Shown here in pieces: positions 1 to 8,504 of a stretch of 64,000 bases of DNA (position 1 is the stretch's first letter; every line of letters begins with the position of its first letter). The DNA comes from Nematocida homosporus (taxonomy: Eukaryota > Microsporidia). The position numbers and the translations under genes are program-made. The notes under the pieces were generated by a model. It had not been told where the DNA came from. It made no database searches and saw only the letters and a program-made list of their open reading frames with translations. The stretch is taken from positions 17,141-81,140 of the forward strand of contig NW_026250677.1 of assembly GCF_024244095.1 (NCBI RefSeq). Reading direction: 5' to 3'.

Positions 1-223
1 CTTCAATTACTTGGTCTGCTGCAATCAATAGATACCACCCGGTGGGACTTCTAAACACTAAATTCTGTTCTATCTCATCACCCCAAAGGAAACCTTTTGT
101 CCGTGAGGGCAAAGACTTCGTATAAACCTCAAGAAAGTATTCCAGACCTCTTTTCTTCAAAACAGGTCCATGCAATTGGGTCTCTTTCCATGAAAGTGTT
201 CGATTCTCTTTCAATAAGCCCAT
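1..223 (-). CDS. GSH1: Glutamate-cysteine ligase, catalytic subunit, N-terminal part (cut by window edge)
   Basis: The minus strand is open from an ATG at 223 to the left edge, giving 74 residues that begin MGLLKENRTLSWKET and continue through a LWGDEIEQNLV segment. Both stretches fit the N-terminus of eukaryotic glutamate-cysteine ligase (an MGLL start, a LSWEET-like helix, and a WGDEVEYMLV-like strand that helps form the ATP/glutamate site). The enzyme makes gamma-glutamylcysteine, the first and limiting step of cytosolic glutathione synthesis. The rest lies outside the window, so integrity cannot be judged. It is divergent from the protease gene at 520, with about 300 bp between the two starts. 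Confidence 0.8.
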   Translation of the reverse strand, partial: MGLLKENRTLSWKETQLHGPVLKKRGLEYFLEVYTKSLPSRTKGFLWGDEIEQNLVFRSPTGWYLLIAADQVIE

Positions 224-466
224 TGTTAAAGAAAAGTTTATTGTGGGTGTTAAATTGGGCTAGGTTTAAGTGTATTTAGATAGTATTTAGACTAATTGGT
301 TTTGGTTCTAGGTTGTTTTAGGATGTGTATTATGGTTGGCATGTTTTGGTTTGGGTAGATCGGATGGATAATCATAAAGTTAAGTAAATATTAAGAAGTA
401 ATTCTTGGGTTTGATGATGTCAGATAGTGTTTAGAATTAAAAATACAGTCTATCTTGGTTCGGCAC

Positions 467-482
467 TTTTCTAATCAGAAAA
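467..482. promoter_or_regulatory. MADS/Mcm1-like palindrome upstream of USP gene
   Basis: The 16-bp element TTTTCTAATCAGAAAA ends 37 bp before the ATG at 520. It is an inverted repeat of the same form as the elements at 4207 and 4279, with TC/GA where those have CC/GG. Mcm1/SRF MADS-box factors bind CC(A/T)6GG cores inside TTT...AAA flanks, so this is a weaker version of that site. Function is inferred from position and from recurrence before a paralogue. Confidence 0.5.
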
Positions 483-519
483 TGGTTGTATAAGGCTTCG
501 TATTCGTGTAGAATTTGCA

Positions 520-2136
520 ATGGAGTTGAGATTAGGAAGTTTTGGGTTGTACCGGAAATTGCGAAAGGCGATAGGAATGGACGGGAAAGATAGGGTTGAG
601 GTAGTGTCGAAGGAGAAGATGGAGTTATCTTCGTGGATTAGTTATTTCCTACTTGTGTTTGTTGGGATGGGTGTAGTTATATTTGGTGCTTGGTTTATCT
701 TGCCGTTTGTATTAAGTAATAGTAAAAGGGCGAAAATGGCCTCTGCTGATTGTGCACTTCAGGACTCGTCAGATCCAGGGGTGAAAGCAGGTTTGGGCTG
801 GAATGCTGCTCAAAAGAGTCGATATTCACCACCACTGCCGGCGGAACCTATCTTTGACGAGTTTCCTACGGCACAATTTGGCCCAGCAAGTCGTAAAGCA
901 AGGTTGACCCGTAAGCTCAGAGGACTGCTTGGTTTATCGAGTGTCTCGGAGATAGATGAGGGCATACCGTTACAGGAACTCAAACATAAAATGGTCGGTC
1001 TGCCCAATGGGAATAATACTTGTTACTTGAATGTCGGTTTGCAATTATTGTTGAATAATCCCGATTTTGAGGAACTGGTCAACACCCATCTAAAACCAAT
1101 CTTTGATGCTCCAGAAACTGCTAATATACTTATCTATCATATGATTACTACACTGAAACCAATGGCCGAACCGAGGAGAACGATAACTATCGCAAGAAGG
1201 ACAGAAGAGTTAGAGGATGAGCTGGCCCGAATTGTTACATTTATCAATCTGTTTGTTTATATCAAAACAGAAACTAAGATAAATAACCAGGTTTTGCTTA
1301 CGATGTACTTGCTTCCGCTTGCTAAGTATATGGGATTGGTTCGCCTAGGAGAACAAGGCGATGCTAAGGAGGCACAAGCAAAACTTATAACTCCAATGCT
1401 TGAGCATCTAGCAACACTATCACACCCCCCGGATCATGAACCTAACACCTTGCTTAGCCAGAGAGCTGCGGAAGCTAAAAGCCGGTTAGATAGTCTTTTC
1501 ACAATAACAATGCAGGAGTTTGCACGCCAGGAAGTAGATATACATGGGAATGTAAAGTCAATTAATAGAACGCAAAGCTACGGTGTTCAGACTTTATTAG
1601 TTGGCAATGTTAATACCGACCCAGTGCCAATCAGTACTAAGAACGAAAGCAGGAGATGGAAGAAAACAAAGAAAGAAGTGCCCAAACCCGAATGTATTAC
1701 TGATTGGATTGTTCGAAGTCGAGAACTTGGCTCTTATGTTACCAAACTTCCCAAATACCTTCATATTGAACCTGAATACAGCAACTACCATGCTGGGCTC
1801 TATGAGCGCATCCTCAATATCCCTCTAGTGATGTTTGAAAAGGATATAGTAGTCGCAACTGACAAGGCCGCACCAGAATCAACGACTATGTATGAATTAG
1901 TCTCTTTTGTTGAGCACACGAGATACATTGACGTTGGCCACTTCATTGCCTACGTTAAGATGGATGATGTGTGGTATGAGCTCAATGACAAACAAGTTAC
2001 GATGTTAAAGATGCCCATAACCACCCATCCGTTAATAGAACCACAAACTAGGAGTAACCCTAATGACCGCGACAATCGCATCAGCACTCTTGTCTACAGG
2101 CGAGTTGAGCCTACCAACCCACTTCCCACCAATTAG
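520..2136 (+). CDS. Membrane-anchored ubiquitin-specific protease (USP, peptidase C19)
   Basis: This 538-residue protein has a predicted membrane segment at about 39-65, a linker, and then a USP catalytic domain. The Cys box GLPNGNNTCYLN holds Cys168, and the His box VGHFIAYVKMDDVWYELND holds His474, so the core catalytic residues are present. USPs remove ubiquitin from proteins or trim chains. Here the enzyme should be tethered by its N-terminus, either at an internal membrane or as an uncleaved signal anchor. It is paralogous to the gene at 4331, sharing the layout, a (L/V)YR(K/R)(L/I)R N-terminal motif and the catalytic boxes. A MADS-like palindrome lies 37 bp upstream. The substrate is unknown, and ubiquitin specificity is inferred from the family only. 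Confidence 0.85.
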   Translation: MELRLGSFGLYRKLRKAIGMDGKDRVEVVSKEKMELSSWISYFLLVFVGMGVVIFGAWFILPFVLSNSKRAKMASADCALQDSSDPGVKAGLGWNAAQKSRYSPPLPAEPIFDEFPTAQFGPASRKARLTRKLRGLLGLSSVSEIDEGIPLQELKHKMVGLPNGNNTCYLNVGLQLLLNNPDFEELVNTHLKPIFDAPETANILIYHMITTLKPMAEPRRTITIARRTEELEDELARIVTFINLFVYIKTETKINNQVLLTMYLLPLAKYMGLVRLGEQGDAKEAQAKLITPMLEHLATLSHPPDHEPNTLLSQRAAEAKSRLDSLFTITMQEFARQEVDIHGNVKSINRTQSYGVQTLLVGNVNTDPVPISTKNESRRWKKTKKEVPKPECITDWIVRSRELGSYVTKLPKYLHIEPEYSNYHAGLYERILNIPLVMFEKDIVVATDKAAPESTTMYELVSFVEHTRYIDVGHFIAYVKMDDVWYELNDKQVTMLKMPITTHPLIEPQTRSNPNDRDNRISTLVYRRVEPTNPLPTN

Positions 2137-2840
2137 CTAACCCCACAAAGCAGCAACAGAGGGCAGTACTCTAAATGTTTCTCTTAGATATCTTTCTAGC
2201 GCAAAGAAGCATTACTGAGAAATCATAGAAGAACTTTAAAGCTGCTCAGACTACCAGAGAACTCCAATACTAACCCAAATCAGTTGAAGTTCAATAAAGT
2301 CCATCTCCTTCGAACAAAACCTTGTCTTTAGCAGGCCATCACAACTTGAAGCCAAATTGTTACCTACAGATTGTGTGTGTAATGATGTGATATAATGTGG
2401 TGTGGTGTGTTGTAGTGTGATGTAATGTAATGTGTTGTGTTGTGTTATTATGTAATATGATGTGATGTGTTGTGGGCTCAATCTATTAATATTGGGTTGG
2501 TGATTAATGCGATCAACGCAATATCAAGATAATACCAACTCAATGCTAATTCACTAGAAATGAATGGTTGCATTTATTCAGCAGTTTGTTTTGAGACTTA
2601 AAACGAAGTAGATCTTCGTGTGTCTCGTTGTTCGAAAGTATGGACCGCTGGACGAAAGTGTATCTCGCTTTCAAATTTACATTATAGGTATAGCGATTGG
2701 CGAACACCTATTGGTTGCTCCGGTAAGGATTCAATCGAGTTTGGGTTCTGGGCACAGCTTTGTTCTCTTGTGAGGGTTTAAATGCCGAGATTCTATGACT
2801 AGAGAAGATCGCTCAACCCTGGGAGTATAAGACCAAATAC
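2137..2840. other. Convergent intergenic region with TG-rich low-complexity tract
   Basis: This lies between the 3' ends of the USP gene and the integrase-like gene. Positions 2371-2476 are an imperfect run of TGTG, TGATG and TAATG units. From 2520 to 2830 the sequence is more complex but has no convincing open frame or RNA fold that I recognise. Confidence 0.6.
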
Positions 2841-4040
2841 TCAATGTTTGTTTGGACCCGTCTTATTGTTATGATTTTTGGTATTTGCCACCTTATCTCC
2901 GGCCGTGGGGTGTGGTGCGTTTTCACTGACATTACAGTCCTGATCCAGCAGATTTAGATATCCCCATTGATATACTAAGTCGGGTTTGGGTACTTGCTCA
3001 CATGATTCCGGCATGCTAGCACATATGCTATCGGAGGCAGACTCTATTTCAAATACCTCATCTTCTTCGGAGTCGGAATATCTGGCTTTGTGCCGGGCGG
3101 TAGCATTCTCTTTGTTTTGTGCGCTACTCCAACCAAGACCCAGCTCTTCTGTTGCTTCATGGGAGGCAGTTGGCGCATACCCCTTTTGTTGATTCAAAGC
3201 AACTACAACACTATCAAGCCGATCTAACCAACTTATTAACGTATTGCCTGAATTTTCATCGGGGGTGGAACTCTGCTCTTGGCACAGCGCTTGCAATATT
3301 ATTCGAGCCGCTTCTCGCACTTGTTCCAGGTTTTGTAGGCGCTCGCAGCGTAGGTACATGTGTCTAATTCCAAGTGCATCCATATAACTCTTGAACATCG
3401 GATCAAGAAACTCGTTACTATTGGCTGTCTGCAAGATGTGCGGCGTGCCGCGTCTATTAAATATATGAAGGAGTGCATCATACACACAGGCCATTGATCT
3501 TAGCCTTAAAGGCCACGCGATTAGATGCCCAGAGTAGATATCCAGAACAACTAATATCCACCTATACCCTCGATTAGCAGACCTATGCAGCCGCATGTCA
3601 ATGTACTCGACCTGCACATGCCACCAGGGCATATGGCAGACAATCGGCCGCGAAACAGTAGTTTGCTTTGGTGATATCCGAGCCCTGCAAATCGAACAGG
3701 TCATCACTAGTTCTTGGAGCTTCTTGCGTGAAACCCCAATATACTTCTCTCGCAAGATCGTATAGAGAGTAGTGGCGTCGGGATGGTTATGAAGATCGTG
3801 TAACTCATGGAAGATTCTCTTCAGCTGCTCCTCATCGTCGTAAGCAATGGGCTGGAGCAAGCGGCCAGTCCGTGCATTGTAGTAATAGAGCGTGTCCTTG
3901 TCCAGGCGAAAGCTCTCAGCGCGAGTCTTAAACCGGCACCATTGGGAGGCCGATAGGTTTTGGAGTGAAGGAGTGCACTCCCCATTCAAGTAGTTAATAA
4001 GATTGCTAATGCCTTGTTTGTTTAAACGTCCTCGTGCCAT
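2841..4040 (-). CDS. Integrase-derived protein (retroelement-type integrase, probably domesticated)
   Basis: The protein has 399 residues from the first ATG (the frame upstream has only a TTG). Residues about 75-120 form an HHCC-type integrase zinc finger: a His cluster in HELHDLHNH, then CSIC at 115-118. An RNase-H-like integrase core follows, with WWHVQVEYIDMR (first Asp at 148) and WILVVLDIYSGHLIAWPL. The second catalytic Asp, normally in an SDNGxEF-like motif, appears replaced: the equivalent stretch is TANSNEF, with Ala near 206. No reverse transcriptase, protease, LTR or second element gene is nearby. A lone, intact integrase frame with a damaged active site suggests a domesticated gene, as known for GIN1 or KRBA2 in animals. 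The C-terminus is acidic and serine-rich. It lies antisense between two paralogous USP genes. Confidence 0.75.
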   Translation of the reverse strand: MARGRLNKQGISNLINYLNGECTPSLQNLSASQWCRFKTRAESFRLDKDTLYYYNARTGRLLQPIAYDDEEQLKRIFHELHDLHNHPDATTLYTILREKYIGVSRKKLQELVMTCSICRARISPKQTTVSRPIVCHMPWWHVQVEYIDMRLHRSANRGYRWILVVLDIYSGHLIAWPLRLRSMACVYDALLHIFNRRGTPHILQTANSNEFLDPMFKSYMDALGIRHMYLRCERLQNLEQVREAARIILQALCQEQSSTPDENSGNTLISWLDRLDSVVVALNQQKGYAPTASHEATEELGLGWSSAQNKENATARHKARYSDSEEDEVFEIESASDSICASMPESCEQVPKPDLVYQWGYLNLLDQDCNVSENAPHPTAGDKVANTKNHNNKTGPNKH

Positions 4041-4206
4041 ACCCAGGATCAAACTCAAAATCTATAAGTCATAATATACTCACCTAGATATACTTTATCA
4101 ATGATTTTGTATTTTGAAAGATACATATATTATTCTTTGTGCCAGTTTATTGGTAGATTAGAAACTATTTTAGATTAAAAATTTCGGCGTCAATTGGTTT
4201 ATTTAA

Positions 4207-4222
4207 TTTCCTAATAAGGAAA
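4207..4222. promoter_or_regulatory. Perfect MADS/Mcm1-type palindrome (distal copy)
   Basis: TTTCCTAATAAGGAAA contains a perfect CArG core (CC TAATAA GG) with TTT/AAA flanks and differs by one base from the classic yeast Mcm1 palindrome. It lies 166 bp upstream of the integrase-like gene (minus) and 108 bp upstream of the USP gene at 4331, so it could serve either. Confidence 0.6.
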
Positions 4223-4278
4223 ATTAGAGATGATAATGCCAAAAGGAGAAAAAAATTCATTGTATTCGGAGCAATTAA

Positions 4279-4294
4279 TTTCCTAATAAGGAAA
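4279..4294. promoter_or_regulatory. Perfect MADS/Mcm1-type palindrome (proximal copy)
   Basis: This is an exact second copy of the element at 4207, 72 bp (about seven helical turns) further on and 36 bp before the ATG at 4331. That spacing nearly equals the palindrome-to-ATG spacing of the paralogous gene at 520. The identical 16 bases, the preserved spacing and the helical phasing support a real operator for a MADS-box factor. Confidence 0.7.
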
Positions 4295-4330
4295 TGATCA
4301 TATATTGTTCGTTTTGTGATAGATTTTTCA

Positions 4331-5917
4331 ATGGATCTCGAATTAAGTAATCCTAGCGTATATCGCAGAATTAGAAGTGTGGTTGGGTTTGGCGATACTA
4401 GCGAGGTTGCAATGAAGCAAACTAATGGGTTACATCCTCAAGCAGTTCCTATACTGATAGGACTTGCTGGATTGATTTTGCTATTAGCTGGCGGTTATTT
4501 GCTCTTAAAGATACTATCAGATCGGGAAATGGTGAAACCGACTCATTATACAAATAATAGACTCCATTATAGCCCAATTCCGTTGTCACCAATTAGCCAG
4601 CAACAACCCGTTTACACGTCACAACATTCACCGCCAAATCCTCTATCTCCGAATGTAATGACATTTTCTCTACCACCCCCCTCACAATCCCCCGCTACAA
4701 TCAGCAGCTCAGCACCTAATCTAGCTCCACTCCCAAGCCTCAAAGATAGACTAGTTGGTTTGCCCAACGGCTACAACATTTGTTATATGAACGCCGGCCT
4801 GCAGATACTGTTTAGTATACCAGAGCTTGAAGAGGTGATGGATAATTACATAAAGCCGATCTTTAACGATCCACAAACTAGAACGCTGCTCCAAGCCCAT
4901 CAGGATATTCGTGCGGAAGCTATCCTGGACCAGCCGATAGAAGAGGTAAAAGAGCGAAAACAGGCTGCGTTGGCGGAAGAGTTAGCCCGATTTAAGGCTT
5001 TTATAGAGCTGTTCAATTACATCAAAAAGGAACCCTATATCGATCTCAAGATTCTACGCTCGAAATACTTACTTCCACTTGCCCAGGCTATCAATGTGGC
5101 TGATATAAAAGACATAGGCGATGCCAAAGAAGCACAGGAAAAGTTGATAAATCCAATGATCGATTGCCTGAATCTGCTATCTATCCCCCTACCCGGCCAT
5201 TCAAAAATCGATCTCAACCAAAAGGCCGCAGAAGCTACAGCGCAGCTAAATCGTCTTTTCACAATGACTTTGCAAGAGATGCAGCCTATACCTACCGATG
5301 ATGGCAGCACTCTTTATATACCAACTGCAGTTCCATATGATGCCCAATTTTTCACGGGCTATCCACCGGACCTTGTCCAACCGGCAGCTGCGACTCAAAA
5401 AGGTGGTAAGCCAAGTTCTATTACAGATTGTATAGTCGAGAAACAGAAACTGGGAACCTGCATTATTAAACTGCCCGAATATTTGCGCATTGATCCTGTA
5501 TACTTTGATGGGTATGGTAGTGTATACCAAAACTACATCAATGTTCCTCTCTCTATTGCTGAGAAGGATATAGTCCTAAGCACGACCCCGGACGCCGTGC
5601 GAACAGATGCCACGTATGAACTAACTTCCTTTGTCGAGTACCAGGAGTACGGGGATATTGGTCATTTTGTGGCATATACTAAGAAGCATGGCATGTGGTA
5701 TCAAATCAACGACAATAGCATTCTAGAGTGTGGCCCTGATATAACTAAACATCCGCTAATAAAGCCATACCACGTGCGCACCCACAATCCCGATGGGAAT
5801 CGCATCAATAGTCTTATCTACAAGCGAGTTACCCAGCCCGAATCAGAGCTCAACACAAGCCCAGAGCTCACTAAACCGGCATTGGAGACCCCTACTGGCC
5901 GCCGAAACACACAGTAG
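4331..5917 (+). CDS. Membrane-anchored ubiquitin-specific protease (USP, peptidase C19), paralogue
   Basis: The protein has 528 residues from the ATG at 4331; the open frame upstream uses only a GTG. It has a predicted membrane segment at about 39-62, a Pro/Ser-rich linker at about 75-140, then a USP domain. The Cys box GLPNGYNICYMNAGLQ holds Cys151, and the His box IGHFVAYTKKHGMWYQIND holds His445. The Asn normally before the catalytic Cys pair is shifted in an unusual way (NICY for NTCY), but the Cys and His are kept. It shares architecture and much sequence with the gene at 520, so the two are a duplicated pair. Two perfect Mcm1-type palindromes lie upstream. Confidence 0.85.
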   Translation: MDLELSNPSVYRRIRSVVGFGDTSEVAMKQTNGLHPQAVPILIGLAGLILLLAGGYLLLKILSDREMVKPTHYTNNRLHYSPIPLSPISQQQPVYTSQHSPPNPLSPNVMTFSLPPPSQSPATISSSAPNLAPLPSLKDRLVGLPNGYNICYMNAGLQILFSIPELEEVMDNYIKPIFNDPQTRTLLQAHQDIRAEAILDQPIEEVKERKQAALAEELARFKAFIELFNYIKKEPYIDLKILRSKYLLPLAQAINVADIKDIGDAKEAQEKLINPMIDCLNLLSIPLPGHSKIDLNQKAAEATAQLNRLFTMTLQEMQPIPTDDGSTLYIPTAVPYDAQFFTGYPPDLVQPAAATQKGGKPSSITDCIVEKQKLGTCIIKLPEYLRIDPVYFDGYGSVYQNYINVPLSIAEKDIVLSTTPDAVRTDATYELTSFVEYQEYGDIGHFVAYTKKHGMWYQINDNSILECGPDITKHPLIKPYHVRTHNPDGNRINSLIYKRVTQPESELNTSPELTKPALETPTGRRNTQ

Positions 5918-6289
5918 AAGCCTACGGTTATTGCCCGGCCAACTCGCCCAAGCAAACACTTATTCTCTCATTTAGAAACAACACCCACACATGCCGGCAT
6001 ATACACTAACATAAAACTAACTCCAAAATATAGATTAATGGATAATAACGAGCACAATCAACAAATCAACCATTCACCAGCACACCCAGCTAGTTTTCCG
6101 ATACTAGCCCAATACTGGCCACTTGCTGATCCTTTGAATAAATCGATAATTATATCAAGATATCACGAGCCTAGCCTGATTAAGATAATGTAGGCCAAAC
6201 CCGGGCAAAGTCGAACAGTCTGCTAATTTAAATACTTTATTGGCTTGCTGCGTGCTATCAGCTGCATATTACCTTCGACCGCGATTGGT
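5918..6289. other. Convergent intergenic region
   Basis: This lies between the 3' ends of the USP gene and the gene at 6290. An ATG frame of 51 codons occupies 6038-6193 but has no feature I recognise. Nothing else is evident. Confidence 0.4.
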
Positions 6290-7201
6290 TTACTTGCGAA
6301 TATTCTCAAGTAAGTCATTCTTCTCCCAGAGATCAACGGTATGCATTCGAATCTTCATAATAAGGAGCCACTTAATGAACTCGCTAGTGCACTCTACCTG
6401 ATAGAGAAGATGCTGGCTGTATGAGTCCAGAATGGAAAATTCCAAGGTCTGCATGCTTTCTTTGATAAACTCGCCGGTGTTGGTGTTTTTCATGATAATT
6501 TCATAACTGTGCGTTCCGCGAGTGACATTAACTAGCTCAATCTCCTTTTCTAGCTGCACTTTCTTCTTCGTTGGAGCGAGACACGGCAGCATTCGGCGGG
6601 GACCGTTTACTACTACGTATAGTCGAGAAAGGGTCAGATCGGTGGTCGTTGAAATTAGTTCTTCTCCCTTTGTATTGTAGATACGGGTGTCAAGAGTTGT
6701 GCCCTGGATGGTGATGGTGGTCGGTCGCATTTTCTTGTTGTAGAAGGCTTTGGCATTCCCAGTGACTGTGGCTGTTCTGAACAGCTCAAGCGACGCCACT
6801 TCAGTGATTTCGTGCGGAATTAGGCTTACACTGGCGAGGGTTGGCTGGGGCTGCAAATCGGTACCAATCGGAGTAGGCACAATTTGCTCCTCGGTTTGCA
6901 CTGTTTGGGTTAGGGTGACCTGGCTGGTGTGCCTGAGCGGGTCTTCGTGGATAATTTCAACTGTTTTTATCTTGCGCTCTTCGATCTTCCGGCGCAGTCG
7001 CAGAAGATTAGTGCGATAGGAAGTTATCGTGTTTTCCTCCACCAAACTAGGTGTTGACTTGTATATGCGAAGAAGGTTGGTGGGAGGCAAACCCGGGTGG
7101 GCTTCGGTTTGGAACCGGTTCTTGGTTGCATTGTAACGAAGAATGCCTTCGTCTCCCAAGATTGCGTTTATTATGTCTATCTCTTTTATAGGGCTTTGCA
7201 T
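6290..7201 (-). CDS. Unknown protein, possibly with a C-terminal beta-rich domain
   Basis: A 303-residue frame starts at the first ATG (7199-7201). I do not recognise the family. Residues about 85-110 are basic and helical (RLRRKIEERKIK). The middle is Thr-rich (about 105-150). The C-terminal 130 residues alternate strands and end in a hydrophobic helix, which resembles a PH-like layout, but this is only an impression. The same frame extends 14 codons upstream of the ATG through a hydrophobic stretch (LVLLASGFIFG) without an in-frame ATG. Either this is untranslated, or a short 5' exon or non-AUG start exists; I could not identify credible splice sites. Confidence 0.65.
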   Translation of the reverse strand: MQSPIKEIDIINAILGDEGILRYNATKNRFQTEAHPGLPPTNLLRIYKSTPSLVEENTITSYRTNLLRLRRKIEERKIKTVEIIHEDPLRHTSQVTLTQTVQTEEQIVPTPIGTDLQPQPTLASVSLIPHEITEVASLELFRTATVTGNAKAFYNKKMRPTTITIQGTTLDTRIYNTKGEELISTTTDLTLSRLYVVVNGPRRMLPCLAPTKKKVQLEKEIELVNVTRGTHSYEIIMKNTNTGEFIKESMQTLEFSILDSYSQHLLYQVECTSEFIKWLLIMKIRMHTVDLWEKNDLLENIRK

Positions 7202-7531
7202 GCCAAAGATAAACCCAGAAGCTAAAAGGACCAAGATTCGCTAAAACAGCTGGTTGGTGGAGTTAACCTGATAAAAAGATGCGACTTTATTGGTGGAGAT
7301 ATTTATTTTGATTGGACACATTATCAAGCGTCGAGTTGGGTTTGGTTTAGTTAGTATTGAGTTGTGTTGTGTTAAGATCGTATATCTCACTACCAACACA
7401 ATATCAACTCAATGCCAACTCAATATATCAATTCAATACTCACCTAATATCAGCAAAACCCTATCATAATACTAACATAATACTAATATAATACCAACTC
7501 AATACTAACATAATACTAACAGAATATTAGA
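7202..7531. repeat. Intergenic low-complexity AATACTAACATAATAC-type tract
   Basis: Positions about 7320-7530 are mostly tandem variants of AATACTAACATAATACTAAC with CAACTCAATA units. No gene is seen. The region separates two minus-strand genes. Confidence 0.6.
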
Positions 7532-8131
7532 CTAATTCATAAGGGACTGTACAATTAAGTAGGCCTCTTTTTCTTTGACGTACTTCTCCAGAGCCGGAAC
7601 TTCAGTGTTCGGGGGAGAGAAAGCCTGATCTATTCTTTCCTCTAAACTCTGCAAGGCCCGGTTAGAGATATACTGATAGTCTTTCCAGGCTAAGGCAACT
7701 ACCAAGACCTTTTCATTGATAAAGTACAGTAAAATCTCTTGAACATCCGCATGTCCTAATGCACTATCAATAAGTGACCCTAAAACACTAACTGGCAACT
7801 CTATTTTAATTAACGGCTCAACTACTTTCTCTTCCATGTACTTCTGCTCGAACTGGATGCAATAGAAGAAGTAAATCATATGAATAAAGAACTTACCCAT
7901 TGATTGGGTCTTATTAGCCTCTTCTTGTTTCTTATACCAATCGCACAGATAGTGCACTAAAGCCACCAATAATTCTAATCGTTTGGGAAAAGAAGACTCT
8001 TTCTTAACTTCATCACAAATCCAAAGATATTCTGTGCTAGCCTCTGGTGCATCCGGTCTGTGTGCTTGCGCAATGACTCTTTTGATGATATCTTTGGCTC
8101 TAGCATGAATACCAGCCGCTTTCTTCTTCAT
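7532..8131 (-). CDS. Unknown helical protein, 199 residues
   Basis: The ATG start is at 8131 and the frame is intact. The composition is helical throughout, with hydrophobic segments (LELLVALVHYLC at about 50-62, FFIHMIYFFYCI at about 86-97) that look like buried helices of a repeat or bundle protein rather than clear membrane spans. The N-terminus is basic (MKKKAAGIHARAKDIIKR). I do not recognise the family. It lies 374 bp downstream of importin alpha on the same strand. Confidence 0.65.
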   Translation of the reverse strand: MKKKAAGIHARAKDIIKRVIAQAHRPDAPEASTEYLWICDEVKKESSFPKRLELLVALVHYLCDWYKKQEEANKTQSMGKFFIHMIYFFYCIQFEQKYMEEKVVEPLIKIELPVSVLGSLIDSALGHADVQEILLYFINEKVLVVALAWKDYQYISNRALQSLEERIDQAFSPPNTEVPALEKYVKEKEAYLIVQSLMN

Positions 8132-8504
8132 AGTGGCAAAAGAATTTGAGATTGCATTATGTATGGAGTTGAGTTAAGTTAAGTTGAGATATGATATGTT
8201 ATGTTATGTTATGGTTGTGTTGTGTTGTGTTGTGTTAAGTTGAGTTGAGCTAAGTTGATATATGATATAATTGAATTGAGATATGATATAGTTGAATTGA
8301 GATATGATATAATTGAGTCAAGTTATGTTAAGTTGAGCTAAGATATGCCATGTTATGATATAATTGAGTCAAGTTGAGTGAAGGTGAGATATGACCAGCA
8401 CCAAGATCGTACTAACCCAATACTAACTCAATACTAACCTAGTAGATAATTGGTTGGCAACTAATTAATAACAGAACGTTTATTGCATTGATGAAGAAGT
8501 GAGT
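8132..8504. repeat. Low-complexity GTTGAG/GATATGATAT tract
   Basis: From about 8155 to 8395 the sequence is made of GTTAAGTTGAG and TTATGTTATG units, with about three tandem copies of a GATATGATATARTTGAATTGA unit near 8258-8315. No open frame stands out. The tract is in the 3' flank of importin alpha. Confidence 0.6.

Noticed and set aside
97..279. Plus-strand frame starting with TTG
   Set aside because: It lies antisense to the glutamate-cysteine ligase gene, whose minus-strand reading is clearly protein-like, and it has no ATG at its start.
6038..6193. 51-codon ATG frame between convergent genes
   Set aside because: No recognisable domain, Pro/Asn/His-rich composition, and it sits in a convergent 3' region. 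It could be chance.
7235..7330. Possible short intron before the gene at 6290
   Set aside because: A GTTAAC...TTTTAG stretch exists, but there is no in-frame upstream ATG and no good branch-site or donor signal.
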